The notes beneath the pieces were generated by a model. That model was not told the DNA's origin. It saw only the letters and a program-made list of their open reading frames with translations, and did not search any database. A DNA stretch of 64,000 nt, taken from the NCBI RefSeq assembly GCF_001905545.1, contig NZ_LIPD01000019.1:62001-126000 (forward strand), read 5' to 3'. Source of the stretch: Streptomyces sp. CB02056. Lineage in GTDB: Bacteria > Actinomycetota > Actinomycetes > Streptomycetales > Streptomycetaceae. Positions 41,508 to 49,024 of the stretch are shown here, in pieces (position 1 is the stretch's first letter; each line of letters starts with the position of its first letter). The position numbers and the translations under genes are program-made.

Positions 41508-42301
41508 GAGGCGGGCTTCCGGAGGGCGAAGGCGGTGACCAGGCCGGCGATCCGGCGTTCGGCGGCCGGGCGCAGGCCCGCCTCGGCGGCGTGCCGGAGC
41601 CAGGTGGCCCGGGGCAGGAAGTGCCAGGCGCCGGGGCCGTAGACGGCGGTGTTGGCGGCGTCCCGCAGGTGCTCGACCAGCAGCAGGGTGCCGCCGGGGC
41701 GCAGGGTGCGGGCGGCCTCGGCGAACAGGGCGGTGCGGTCGGCGGGGCGGCGCAGCTCGTGGGCGGCGAAGACGGCGAACACGGTGTCCAGGGTGCCCGT
41801 CGCGGCGGGCAGGGCGTCCGGCCGGGACGGGATGCCGCCGGGGGCGGGCGGGGCGTGGCGGCGGGCGCGGCGGATCGAGCCGCTGGAGGTCAGCGCCGGG
41901 TCGTACAGGTCGGCGAGCCGTCCGCGGGCCCCGGGGTGGCGGGCGGCGAGCGGGCGGCCGGCCTCGTCCAGGCCGGTGCTGATCACCAGGTGGTCGCCGG
42001 GGCCGTCGGGCAGCAGGGCGGGTAGCCAGTCGTAGCTGTGGAGCCCGGAGCGGTCGTAGACGCACCAGGTGGCGAGGGTGCCGAGGGCGAGGTACCCGGC
42101 GGCGGTGGCGGCGGCCGCCCGGGAGAGCGCGGCGGCGGGGCCGGGCAGCCGGCGGGCCAGCACCCCGCCGGCGACGACGGTGAACGCGCCGGCGGCGTAC
42201 ATCGGCCAGTTGTAGCGGACGACCTCGCGCACACCCGACGGGCGGGGGCCGTCCGGGACGGGAGCGGCGACGGGGGCGGCGGGGGCGGCGGGTGCGGTCA
42301 T
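41504..42301 (-). CDS. Membrane-anchored class I SAM-dependent methyltransferase-like protein
   Basis: The 265-residue protein has a Pro/Ala-rich start and two N-terminal hydrophobic segments (MYAAGAFTVVAGGVLA, AATAAGYLALGTLATW). A late methyltransferase-like half follows: TLDTVFAVFAAHELRR, RPGGTLLLVEHLRDAANTAV and WLRHAAEAGLR, matching the post-motif region of small-molecule methyltransferases. The N-terminal glycine motif that holds SAM is weak (HLVISTGLDEAGRP), so activity is uncertain. Start and stop both overlap neighbouring genes as ATGA. Confidence 0.8.
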   Translation of the reverse strand: MTAPAAPAAPVAAPVPDGPRPSGVREVVRYNWPMYAAGAFTVVAGGVLARRLPGPAAALSRAAAATAAGYLALGTLATWCVYDRSGLHSYDWLPALLPDGPGDHLVISTGLDEAGRPLAARHPGARGRLADLYDPALTSSGSIRRARRHAPPAPGGIPSRPDALPAATGTLDTVFAVFAAHELRRPADRTALFAEAARTLRPGGTLLLVEHLRDAANTAVYGPGAWHFLPRATWLRHAAEAGLRPAAERRIAGLVTAFALRKPAS

Positions 42302-43077
42302 CGGGCGGCTCCGGTGAGGGTGCGGCGCTCCCCGGCGTGCCAGCCGTAGTCGAGGCCGGCGACGTGGAAGGCGTTGGCGAGCACCGGCCGGCTGCCGGCC
42401 AGCGGGCCGTGGTCGAAGAAGGTGAGCCGGGGCACCTCGACGGCCACCGGGGCGGGTTCCCAGTGGGCGCGGGTGGCCTTGACCACGATCATCGACCGGG
42501 TCTGCGGCTCGTACTCGAAGGTGTAGGGCAGCGGGCCGGCGAAGCGGCGCGCGGCGCGGGCGTCCGCGAACGGGCTGCCCGGCGGGAGGGCGGCGGGGGC
42601 GCTGCCGAGGTCGGCGCGCACGTGCAGGTCGGCGCGGCCGTCGCCGCTGACCACCTTGAACTCCAGGGTCCCGTCGACCACCCGGGTGCCGATCCGGGCG
42701 TGCCGGTAGTGGTAGCGGGAGAAGGCGTTGCCGCCGAGCGCCATCATCCGGCTGTCCGTGTCGGAGCGCAGGATGCGCAGGCCGCGCATGGTGCGGCCGC
42801 CGGGGGTCGGGAAGCGGGTGAAGACCCGGTAGCCGGTCAGGATGAAGTCCCGGCCGAGGCGGGCGGGCAGGGCGGCCGGGCGCAGTGCCCGGGCGTCCAC
42901 GACGGCGGCGGCCACGAAGCCGTGCTCGGCGCCGTCGGGGTCGGTGTAGGTGTCGAGGGCGAGGCCGGGCGGCACCAGCGGGGCGAGCAGGCGGGGCGGC
43001 AGGGCGTAGGTGAGGACGAGCGAGTGCGCGAAGCGGGTGCGCATCGCGAAGGGGTGGCGTTGCAGCAGGTGTCGCAC
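42298..43077 (-). CDS. DUF2071 family protein
   Basis: The 259-residue protein shows MRTRFAHSLVLTYALPP, LVPPGLALDTY and a C-terminal TFFDHGP motif, fitting the YqjF/DUF2071 beta-barrel family of unknown function. The GTG at 43077 has GGAG 7 bases upstream. Longer readings to 43206 run through the putative promoter and are rejected. It is the first gene of a three-gene coupled operon. The operator TTGAAC-GT-GTTCAA lies about 117 bases upstream. Confidence 0.82.
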   Translation of the reverse strand: MRHLLQRHPFAMRTRFAHSLVLTYALPPRLLAPLVPPGLALDTYTDPDGAEHGFVAAAVVDARALRPAALPARLGRDFILTGYRVFTRFPTPGGRTMRGLRILRSDTDSRMMALGGNAFSRYHYRHARIGTRVVDGTLEFKVVSGDGRADLHVRADLGSAPAALPPGSPFADARAARRFAGPLPYTFEYEPQTRSMIVVKATRAHWEPAPVAVEVPRLTFFDHGPLAGSRPVLANAFHVAGLDYGWHAGERRTLTGAAR

Positions 43078-43177
43078 GGTCGACTCCGTGGTCGGGTAGG
43101 GGGGTTCGGAGCGTGACGGGGCAGCACGGGACCGCCCTTCGCCGCGGGCCGCGGCGGGGTTTTCTCGCGCGTCCTCA

Positions 43178-43207
43178 TCATGGCGCACGACTTTGAACGT
43201 GTTCAAC
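43178..43207 (-). promoter_or_regulatory. Promoter with overlapping operator for the DUF2071 operon
   Basis: TTGAAC (-35) and CATGAT (-10) are 18 bases apart on the minus strand. The -35 is one arm of a perfect 14-base inverted repeat at 43194-43207 (TTGAAC-GT-GTTCAA), an arrangement typical of repression by a dimeric regulator. Confidence 0.5.
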
Positions 43208-43240
43208 TCGGGGCTTGGAGGGGTGGGCGGGGTACGCGAA

Positions 43241-43281
43241 CGCCCGGGGCCCGCGCTGCGCGAGCGCGGGCCCCGGGCGTG
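43241..43281 (-). terminator. Very strong terminator after the ArsR-like gene
   Basis: Two perfectly complementary 17-base arms (43241-43257 and 43265-43281) enclose a 7-base loop. It separates the ArsR-like gene from the DUF2071 operon, so the latter must have its own promoter. Confidence 0.8.
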
Positions 43282-43315
43282 GCGGAGGCGGGGTCAGGGT
43301 GTGGCGGAGACGGGG

Positions 43316-44311
43316 TCAGGCCGGGTCGTCCTCGGGGTCCGGGGCCGGGACGCGGCCGGCCAGCAGGGCGTGGCCGAGCGCGGTGGGGCGGTGGGTGACG
43401 GAGCGGCCGGTGCGGTCCTTGGTGGTCAGGCCGGAGTCGGCCAGGACGGTGGCGTGCTCGCTCGCGGAGGCGGTGGAGATGTCGAGATGGCCCGCCAGGT
43501 CCTTGGTCGAGCAGGGCCCGTGGGCCGCGATGGCCTCCAGGGCGGCGGCCCTGGTCTGCCCGAGCAGCGCGGTGAGGGTGCGACTGGGGGTCGGCTCGGG
43601 CTCGGCGCGCAAGGGACCACCGATCCGGGCGGGGTAGAGGAGCACCGGCTGCTGGGCCGGGTCCTCGAAACGGGCGATGACGGGCCGGCGGGGGCCGAAC
43701 ACGCACGGCTGGAGCAGCAGCCCCCGGCCGTCCAGGCGCACGTCGTGCCGGCATCCGCCGGCCAGCGGGAAGCTCAGCACCGGGCGGCGCCAGGACACCG
43801 TCGGGTGCAGCGAGCCGAGCACCCGGTCCGGCTCGGCGATCCGGCGCCGGCGCCCGTGCTCGGTGGTGACGATGGTCTCGATCTGCCGCCGGTACGGGTC
43901 GATCGCCCGGGTCTGGTAGTCGGCGGTGACGTTGCCCAGCAGCCTGCGGGCCCGGCGGTCGCCGGCCGCGACGCCCCGGGCGAAGGCGCTCAACTGCCGC
44001 TCCCCGCCGACCGAGCGCAGGTGGTCGCGCAGCGGCGCCTCGGGCGCCTGGGCGGTGGCGCTCTCGGTGGCGCCCGGGTCGCGCCGCACCGCGAGGAACT
44101 CCGGGATCGCCGTGGGGGTGTAGAGGTCGAAGAGCAGCGCGGTGCGCGGGTTCCAGGAGGCCCGCAGCTGCTCGCGCCAGGCCTGGAAGCGCGGGTCGCG
44201 CACCCCGCTGACCAGGGCGTGCACGCTCAGGGAGAGCTCCATCGACATGTCGGGGCGCTCCGCCACCCGGAGCCGCTCCAGGTCGTCCGTACCGAAGAAG
44301 ATTCGCAGCAC
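43316..44311 (-). CDS. ArsR-family winged-helix regulator with long N-terminal domain
   Basis: The 331-residue protein begins VLRIFFGTDDLERLRVAE, the usual start of the large actinomycete ArsR/HTH_5 regulators with an N-terminal ligand domain of about 240 residues. The winged helix lies at about 255-310 (ALEAIAAHGPCSTKDLAGH, STASASEHATVLADSGL, VTHRPTALGHALL). It probably represses a membrane or export function, perhaps the operon 41031-43077 through the TTGAAC palindrome; this link is inferred from position. The GTG start was chosen by the conserved first residues. No good RBS is present, which is common for this group. Confidence 0.85.
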   Translation of the reverse strand: MLRIFFGTDDLERLRVAERPDMSMELSLSVHALVSGVRDPRFQAWREQLRASWNPRTALLFDLYTPTAIPEFLAVRRDPGATESATAQAPEAPLRDHLRSVGGERQLSAFARGVAAGDRRARRLLGNVTADYQTRAIDPYRRQIETIVTTEHGRRRRIAEPDRVLGSLHPTVSWRRPVLSFPLAGGCRHDVRLDGRGLLLQPCVFGPRRPVIARFEDPAQQPVLLYPARIGGPLRAEPEPTPSRTLTALLGQTRAAALEAIAAHGPCSTKDLAGHLDISTASASEHATVLADSGLTTKDRTGRSVTHRPTALGHALLAGRVPAPDPEDDPA

Positions 44312-44650
44312 GGTCGCGATCGTCGCCCGGATGCGGCACCGCCGCAAGACCGTTCGGCGAGAACCGAATCCATTGCCGGGCGGGCCGCCGTCCGGCGGGC
44401 ATCGGGCTGTCGGCCGGCCCGGATTCAGGGCTCTCGGGCGGGAGGCCCGAGAGCCGGACCGGACACCCGGCGGGCACCCGGCGGGCGGCCGTCCCGGGGG
44501 GCTTCCGCGCCTGGACGAACCACCCCGGCCCGCTCCCCGCTCCCCCCGCACGAGTGGTTTCGTCCCCCGCCTCGGCCCCGGAGACGGTCGGTGGACGGAT
44601 GATCGCTTCCGGGGCCGTACCGGGCGGCCAGGGAAGGACGGTTCGGGACG
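44312..44650. other. Divergent intergenic region
   Basis: The 339 bases between the ArsR-like gene and the exported protein gene are very G/C-rich. They show no clear -10, operator or small gene. Confidence 0.35.
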
Positions 44651-45331
44651 ATGGGCACGACGCGGCGTTCGCTGCTGGGCGCGGCGCTGGGCGCCCCGCT
44701 ACTGGGGTGGCTCACCGGGACGGCGGCCGGTGCCGTTGACGGCGGCACCGACCGCACCGGGAGTCTGGGCACGCTCTCCGACGGCTGGGTGGAGGTGCGC
44801 TGGACCCCGGAGGCACAGGCCCAGCTGGACCGCTTCCACGCGATGGTGGACGTCGTCGCCCCGGCGCGCATGGTGCTGGACCAACGGGGCCCGGCGGTCC
44901 ACCTGCCGATCCGCTCCGCCGTGGGCGACCCGTCCCTCGCCAACCCGCCGAAGGCGCACGGCGACGGGGCCCTGGACGGCGGGGTCTCCGTCCGCACCTC
45001 CAAGGGCGACTACCGGGTGGTCAACCTGTCCGGCGCGATCAAGGACGGCCTGGGCTCGGGCCGGTGCGAGGTGAGCGGGGCGGAGATGGGGCACCGCTCG
45101 GCCTTCCGCTGCGGCCTCACCGAGGGCAAGCTGACGGCCGATCCGGTGCCGGCCGGGAAGCCGATGAAGGTCCGGCTCAGCGGGGTGCCGCTGCGCCCCA
45201 CCCAGGAGGCGGTGGACGCGTACACCGCCAACTTCGGCGCGCACCCGGTCACCGTGGACACGGTGCTCGCCTACGTCACGGCCCAGGGGACGTACACCCC
45301 TCCTCCGGCCGCCCAGGAGCAGAAGGCGTAG
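44651..45331 (+). CDS. Exported protein of unknown function (Tat-type signal)
   Basis: The 226-residue protein starts MGTTRRSLLGAALGAPLLGW, a twin-arginine signal ending near AAGA. The mature part has one pair of Cys (SGRCEVSG, FRCGLTEG) that may form a disulphide, and a GDYRVVNLSGAIKDGLGSG strand region. I know no family for it; it has some resemblance to secreted actinomycete proteins of unknown role. GGAAGG precedes the start. The 3' end overlaps the convergent prenyltransferase fusion by 56 bases. Confidence 0.75.
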   Translation: MGTTRRSLLGAALGAPLLGWLTGTAAGAVDGGTDRTGSLGTLSDGWVEVRWTPEAQAQLDRFHAMVDVVAPARMVLDQRGPAVHLPIRSAVGDPSLANPPKAHGDGALDGGVSVRTSKGDYRVVNLSGAIKDGLGSGRCEVSGAEMGHRSAFRCGLTEGKLTADPVPAGKPMKVRLSGVPLRPTQEAVDAYTANFGAHPVTVDTVLAYVTAQGTYTPPPAAQEQKA

Positions 45332-47033
45332 CGGGCCGGTCTCGGCGGGGTGTCCGGGACTGGGCGGGCACGCCGCCGCCGAAGCGCCGCTCGCGCACCG
45401 CGTACGCCCGGACCGCCCCGCGCAGCCGGGCCAGGTCGTAGTCCGGCCACGGCGTGGGGTCGAACAGCAGCTCGGCGTAGGCGAGCTGCCAGGGCAGGAA
45501 GTTGCTGATCCGCTGCTCCCCGGAGGTGCGGATCAGCAGGTCCACGTCCGGGAGGTCCGGGGCGTACAGGTGCCGGGCGAGGTCGGCCGGGCCGATCGCC
45601 TCCGGGCTGATCCGGCCCGCCACCGCCTCGGCGGCCAGGCTCCGTGCCGCGGCGGCCAGTTCCTCCCGTCCGCCGTAGTCCACGCAGACCGTCAGGGTCA
45701 GCGTGCCGTTGTTCGACGTCAGGCTCTCCACCAGCGCGATGGAGGAGGCGAGCGACTCGTCCACCCGGTCCCGCCGGCCGCACCAGCGGATCCGTACGCC
45801 GAGCGCGTGCAGGCCCTCCGCGCTGCGGGTGAGGCCGTCGGCCAGCGAGTCGAACAGCGCGGTCAGTTCCTCGGGCGGGCGGTCCCAGTTCTCGGTGGAG
45901 AAGGCGTACAGGCTCAGGTGGCGGATGCCCAGCCGCAGCGCCGCGTTGACCAGGCGCAGCGCGGCCCGCTGCCCGGCCCGGTGGCCGTGCTGCGCGGGCA
46001 GCCGACGGGCCTCGGCCCAGCGGCGGTTGCCGTCCATGATCACGGCGACGTGGGCGGGCGCGCCCTCGGGAGGCGCGGGCCGGGCGCGGCGGTGGGGCGT
46101 GGTGCCGTCGGAGCTCAGCGGGGTGAGGCCCTCGGTCAGGACGCGTGAGCGCAGCAGGGTCACTTCGTCGTACTGGAGCTGGGCGCCGAGAAGCAGGGTG
46201 TGCAGGAACGGGCGGCAGCCGGGGGCGGCGAGCCAGGTGGCGGGCAGGGCCTGCTCCAGCAGGCGGTGCAGGTGCCTCTGCTGGCTCTCGACCAGCTCGT
46301 CCAGGGCGGCGCGGCGGTCGGGTCGGCGGTCGGGTCGGCGGTCGTCCTGACTCGTGTCCCGGCCGAAGTCGGCGACGGTCAGGCCGAGTCGGCGCAGGTC
46401 GTCCTGCGGCAGGTAGCAGCGGCCGGCCGCGAGGTCGAGCGGGAGGTCCTCCAGGATGTCCGCCAGCTGGCAGGCCTCCCCCAGCGCGGACAGCGCGCCC
46501 GCCGCCCGCGGGCCCCGCGCGCCCAGCAGCGGGGCCCACAGCTCGGTGACCGTCCCCGCGACGCCCCGCAGGTGGCGGCGCTGGTCCGCGTGGGTCTCGA
46601 AGGCGGGCGGGCGGGCGCCGTCGGCCCGGGTGGCGTCCAGGAACTCCTCGACCAGCGCCCGGTCCAGCTCCCAGCGCCGCACGGTGTCGACGAAGGCCCG
46701 GCGCAGCGGGTGGTCGCTGCGGCCGGCCACGAGGTCGGCCAGGGTGTCGGCCCGCCAGCGGGCGAACCGGCGCTCGCGCTCGGCGGGGTCGGCGGCGCCC
46801 TGGGTGTCCTCGTCACCGTAGGAGTCGGAGTCGGCAGCGGCGTCGTCGGCGATCCGGTCGGACCGGGAGGCGAAGCCGTTGACGGCGTGGAAGTACGGCC
46901 GCACCTCGGGCGGCAGCGTGTCGCTGATCGCCCGCAGCGGGGCCTGGTGGGCGGCCACCTCCCGCTCGCAGAGCCGGTACGACTCCGCCAGCTCCGGCGG
47001 ACCGCCCACCGCTGCCGCCCCGTTCGCCGCCAT
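45276..47033 (-). CDS. Fusion of squalene/phytoene-synthase-like domain and cis-prenyltransferase (UppS-like)
   Basis: The 585-residue protein has two full enzyme domains. Residues 1-300 form a trans-prenyl head-to-head synthase fold: Asp-rich motif 1 at 59-68 (SDRIADDAAAD) and motif 2 at 192-205 (LADILEDLPLDLAAGRCYLP). Residues 325-560 form a cis-prenyltransferase: IMDGNRRWA with catalytic Asp334, HGHRAG, YAFSTENW and DLLIRTSGEQRISNF with the basic IPP-binding residues. Both sets are intact. It could make a cis-polyprenyl diphosphate and then condense or cyclise it in one chain. The ATG at 47033 follows a weak GGGGAACGGG. Confidence 0.88.
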   Translation of the reverse strand: MAANGAAAVGGPPELAESYRLCEREVAAHQAPLRAISDTLPPEVRPYFHAVNGFASRSDRIADDAAADSDSYGDEDTQGAADPAERERRFARWRADTLADLVAGRSDHPLRRAFVDTVRRWELDRALVEEFLDATRADGARPPAFETHADQRRHLRGVAGTVTELWAPLLGARGPRAAGALSALGEACQLADILEDLPLDLAAGRCYLPQDDLRRLGLTVADFGRDTSQDDRRPDRRPDRRAALDELVESQQRHLHRLLEQALPATWLAAPGCRPFLHTLLLGAQLQYDEVTLLRSRVLTEGLTPLSSDGTTPHRRARPAPPEGAPAHVAVIMDGNRRWAEARRLPAQHGHRAGQRAALRLVNAALRLGIRHLSLYAFSTENWDRPPEELTALFDSLADGLTRSAEGLHALGVRIRWCGRRDRVDESLASSIALVESLTSNNGTLTLTVCVDYGGREELAAAARSLAAEAVAGRISPEAIGPADLARHLYAPDLPDVDLLIRTSGEQRISNFLPWQLAYAELLFDPTPWPDYDLARLRGAVRAYAVRERRFGGGVPAQSRTPRRDRPATPSAPGRPEEGCTSPGP

Positions 47034-47165
47034 GCCCGTTCCCCGCCCCTCTCCGCCACCGCGCACCGTGCACCGCTGTTCGCCGTGCACCGTCTGGTCA
47101 ACGAGGCGGCGGCGGATCGGTGGCGATCCGGGCGGACCCCGGCTGTCGGCCCCGGCTCCGCGCGC

Positions 47166-47220
47166 GGTCCGGTCCGGTCCGGTCCGGTCCGGCCTGGCCT
47201 GGCCTGGCCTGGCCTGGCCT
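47166..47220. repeat. Tandem 5-base repeats (GGTCC)5(GGCCT)6
   Basis: Eleven perfect 5-base units, five GGTCC then six GGCCT, lie head to tail and touch the stop codon of the isochorismatase gene. They sit between it and the start of the prenyltransferase fusion. Confidence 0.95.
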
Positions 47221-47810
47221 CAGCCGAGGTCGGCCGGGGACTCCACCACCACGCCGTACAGGTCGCCGATCGTCGCCAGCGCCGCGCGGTGGACCTGGGT
47301 GGCCGTCAGCCCGGTGCCCGCCGAGTCCAGCGGGCGGGTGGCGCAGGCGGCGGCCACGACGGTCGGGCGGTTGCCGCGCAGGAAGGCGCCGGCCGTCGTG
47401 AAGGCCACGCACATGTGGGTCATGAACCCGGCGACGACGACATCCCGGCGGCCGGCGGCGTCGAGCAGTTCGCCCAGCTCGGTGCCGACGAAGGCGTCCG
47501 GGGCCTGCTTGACCACCACCCGCTCGCCCTCGGCCGGGGCCACGCTCGGGTGGATCCGCCCGATCTCGGCCCGGATGTCGTACGGGGTGCCCTCGCCGCC
47601 GTCGTTGATCACGTGGATCACGGGGGCGCCGGCATCCCGGGCCCGGGCGAGCAGGTCGGCACCGGCGTCGAGCGCCTCCTGCCAGCCCTCCAGTTCCATC
47701 ACGCCGCGCACGTAGGTGTTCTGGTAGTCGATCATGATCAGGGTCGAGTCGCCGAGCGCGGCGGGCTGCTCGTCGAGGCCGTTGAGGGTGCGCAGGGTCG
47801 TCGTGGGCAT
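47220..47810 (-). CDS. Isochorismatase-family cysteine hydrolase
   Basis: The 196-residue protein has the catalytic triad of the family: Asp28 in LIMIDYQNTY, Lys101 in VVVKQAPDAF and Cys134 in GFMTHMCVAF preceded by a cis-peptide region. Members hydrolyse isochorismate, nicotinamide or other small amides; the exact substrate is unknown. It is divergent from a GlxA-type regulator, which probably controls it. Its length matches the small cysteine-hydrolase group. Confidence 0.92.
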   Translation of the reverse strand: MPTTTLRTLNGLDEQPAALGDSTLIMIDYQNTYVRGVMELEGWQEALDAGADLLARARDAGAPVIHVINDGGEGTPYDIRAEIGRIHPSVAPAEGERVVVKQAPDAFVGTELGELLDAAGRRDVVVAGFMTHMCVAFTTAGAFLRGNRPTVVAAACATRPLDSAGTGLTATQVHRAALATIGDLYGVVVESPADLG

Positions 47811-47974
47811 GGGATGCCGCCTTCACGGTCGGGAGTCGGGGATCTCGCAGGTCACACCTGGTGCGGCCGGCTTCGAAAACGCTACGGGCGGTGCTCGCGT
47901 GTCGGCAATGTCGCCTAACATGCAGATTCCGACATCGACGGGGAAGAGCGCCCCGGGGAACGAGGGGGCAGGCA

Positions 47975-49024
47975 GTGGCCGCACCGGTTGCGCAACGGCT
48001 GATCGTCATCGTGCTGTTCGAGGGCGTCGACCTGCTCGACGTGACCGGCCCGCCCGAGGTGTTCTCCCTGGTCCGCCGGGAGACCGACGACGCGACCGGC
48101 TACCGGGTCGTCCTCGCCGCCGAGACGGCGGCGCCGGTCACCACCTCGGCGGGCGTGCGCATCCTGCCCGACCTCACCTTCGACGAGGCCGCCCGGAGCC
48201 GGATCGACACCCTGCTGGTGCCCGGCTCGGTCGAGGTGGACGAGCGCCGCCGGGTCCGCGCGCTCACCGACCCGGCGGTGGTCGACCGGGTCCGCTCCCT
48301 GGCCGCCCGCTCGCGCCGGGTGGCGAGCGTCTGCGTCGGCGCGCACCTGCTCGCCGCCGCCGGGCTGCTGGACGGGCGGCGCGCCACCACCCACTGGTCC
48401 ACGGCCGGCCAACTCGCCGAGGAGCACCCGGAGATCGAGGTCGACCCGGACCCGATCTTCATCCGCGAGGGCGAGGTCTGGACGGGCGCGGGCATCAGCG
48501 CCTGCCTGGACCTGTCGCTCGCCCTGGTCGCCGAGGACTTCGGCGAGGAGCTGGCCCTGCGGGTCGCCCGCCAGCTCGTCATGTACCTCAAACGCCCCAG
48601 CGGCCAGAGCCAGTTCAGCGTCCCACTGGAACCCGTGTCGACCACCCGGCGGATCGAGGAACTGCGCCACCACATCCTGCGCAACCTCTCCGGACGGCTC
48701 ACCGTCCCGGACCTCGCGGCCCACGCCCACGTCAGCGAACGGCAGTTGACCCGGATCTTCAAGACGGAGCTGGGCACCACCCCGAGCGCCTACGTCGAGT
48801 CGGCCCGGGTCGAACTGGCCCGCCACCGGCTGGAGTCCACCGACGCGACGCTCGAACGCATCGCCACCGCCTGCGGGTTCGGCACCGTCGACACCCTGGT
48901 GCGCGCCTTCCGCCGCCGCCTCGGGACGACGCCGACCGACTACCGGCAGCGCTTCCGGACGGCTGCCGCACCCACCGCGATCCCCACCGCTGCCAGGGCG
49001 ACCGTCACGGCAGCCGGACGGTGA
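47975..49024 (+). CDS. GlxA-type AraC family regulator with DJ-1/PfpI domain
   Basis: The 349-residue protein has an N-terminal DJ-1/PfpI-like domain (VIVLFEGVDLLDVTGPPEVF, VASVCVGAHLLAAAGLLDGRRATTHW) and a C-terminal AraC helix-turn-helix (VPDLAAHAHVSERQLTRIFK, ACGFGTVDTLVRAFRRRLG). It belongs to the FtrA/GlxA group that often regulates divergent hydrolase genes and is here divergent from an isochorismatase. The GTG start is set by GAGGGGGC. Repeated TGTCGGC and ATGTCGCC words lie between the two genes (about 47900-47915), possible half-sites. The 3' end overlaps the kinase gene by 20 bases. Confidence 0.92.
   Translation: MAAPVAQRLIVIVLFEGVDLLDVTGPPEVFSLVRRETDDATGYRVVLAAETAAPVTTSAGVRILPDLTFDEAARSRIDTLLVPGSVEVDERRRVRALTDPAVVDRVRSLAARSRRVASVCVGAHLLAAAGLLDGRRATTHWSTAGQLAEEHPEIEVDPDPIFIREGEVWTGAGISACLDLSLALVAEDFGEELALRVARQLVMYLKRPSGQSQFSVPLEPVSTTRRIEELRHHILRNLSGRLTVPDLAAHAHVSERQLTRIFKTELGTTPSAYVESARVELARHRLESTDATLERIATACGFGTVDTLVRAFRRRLGTTPTDYRQRFRTAAAPTAIPTAARATVTAAGR

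Noticed and set aside
43078-43206. Longer N-terminus of the DUF2071 protein
   Set aside because: It would run through the TTGAAC promoter and operator, and its residues are not family-like; the GTG at 43077 has a proper RBS.
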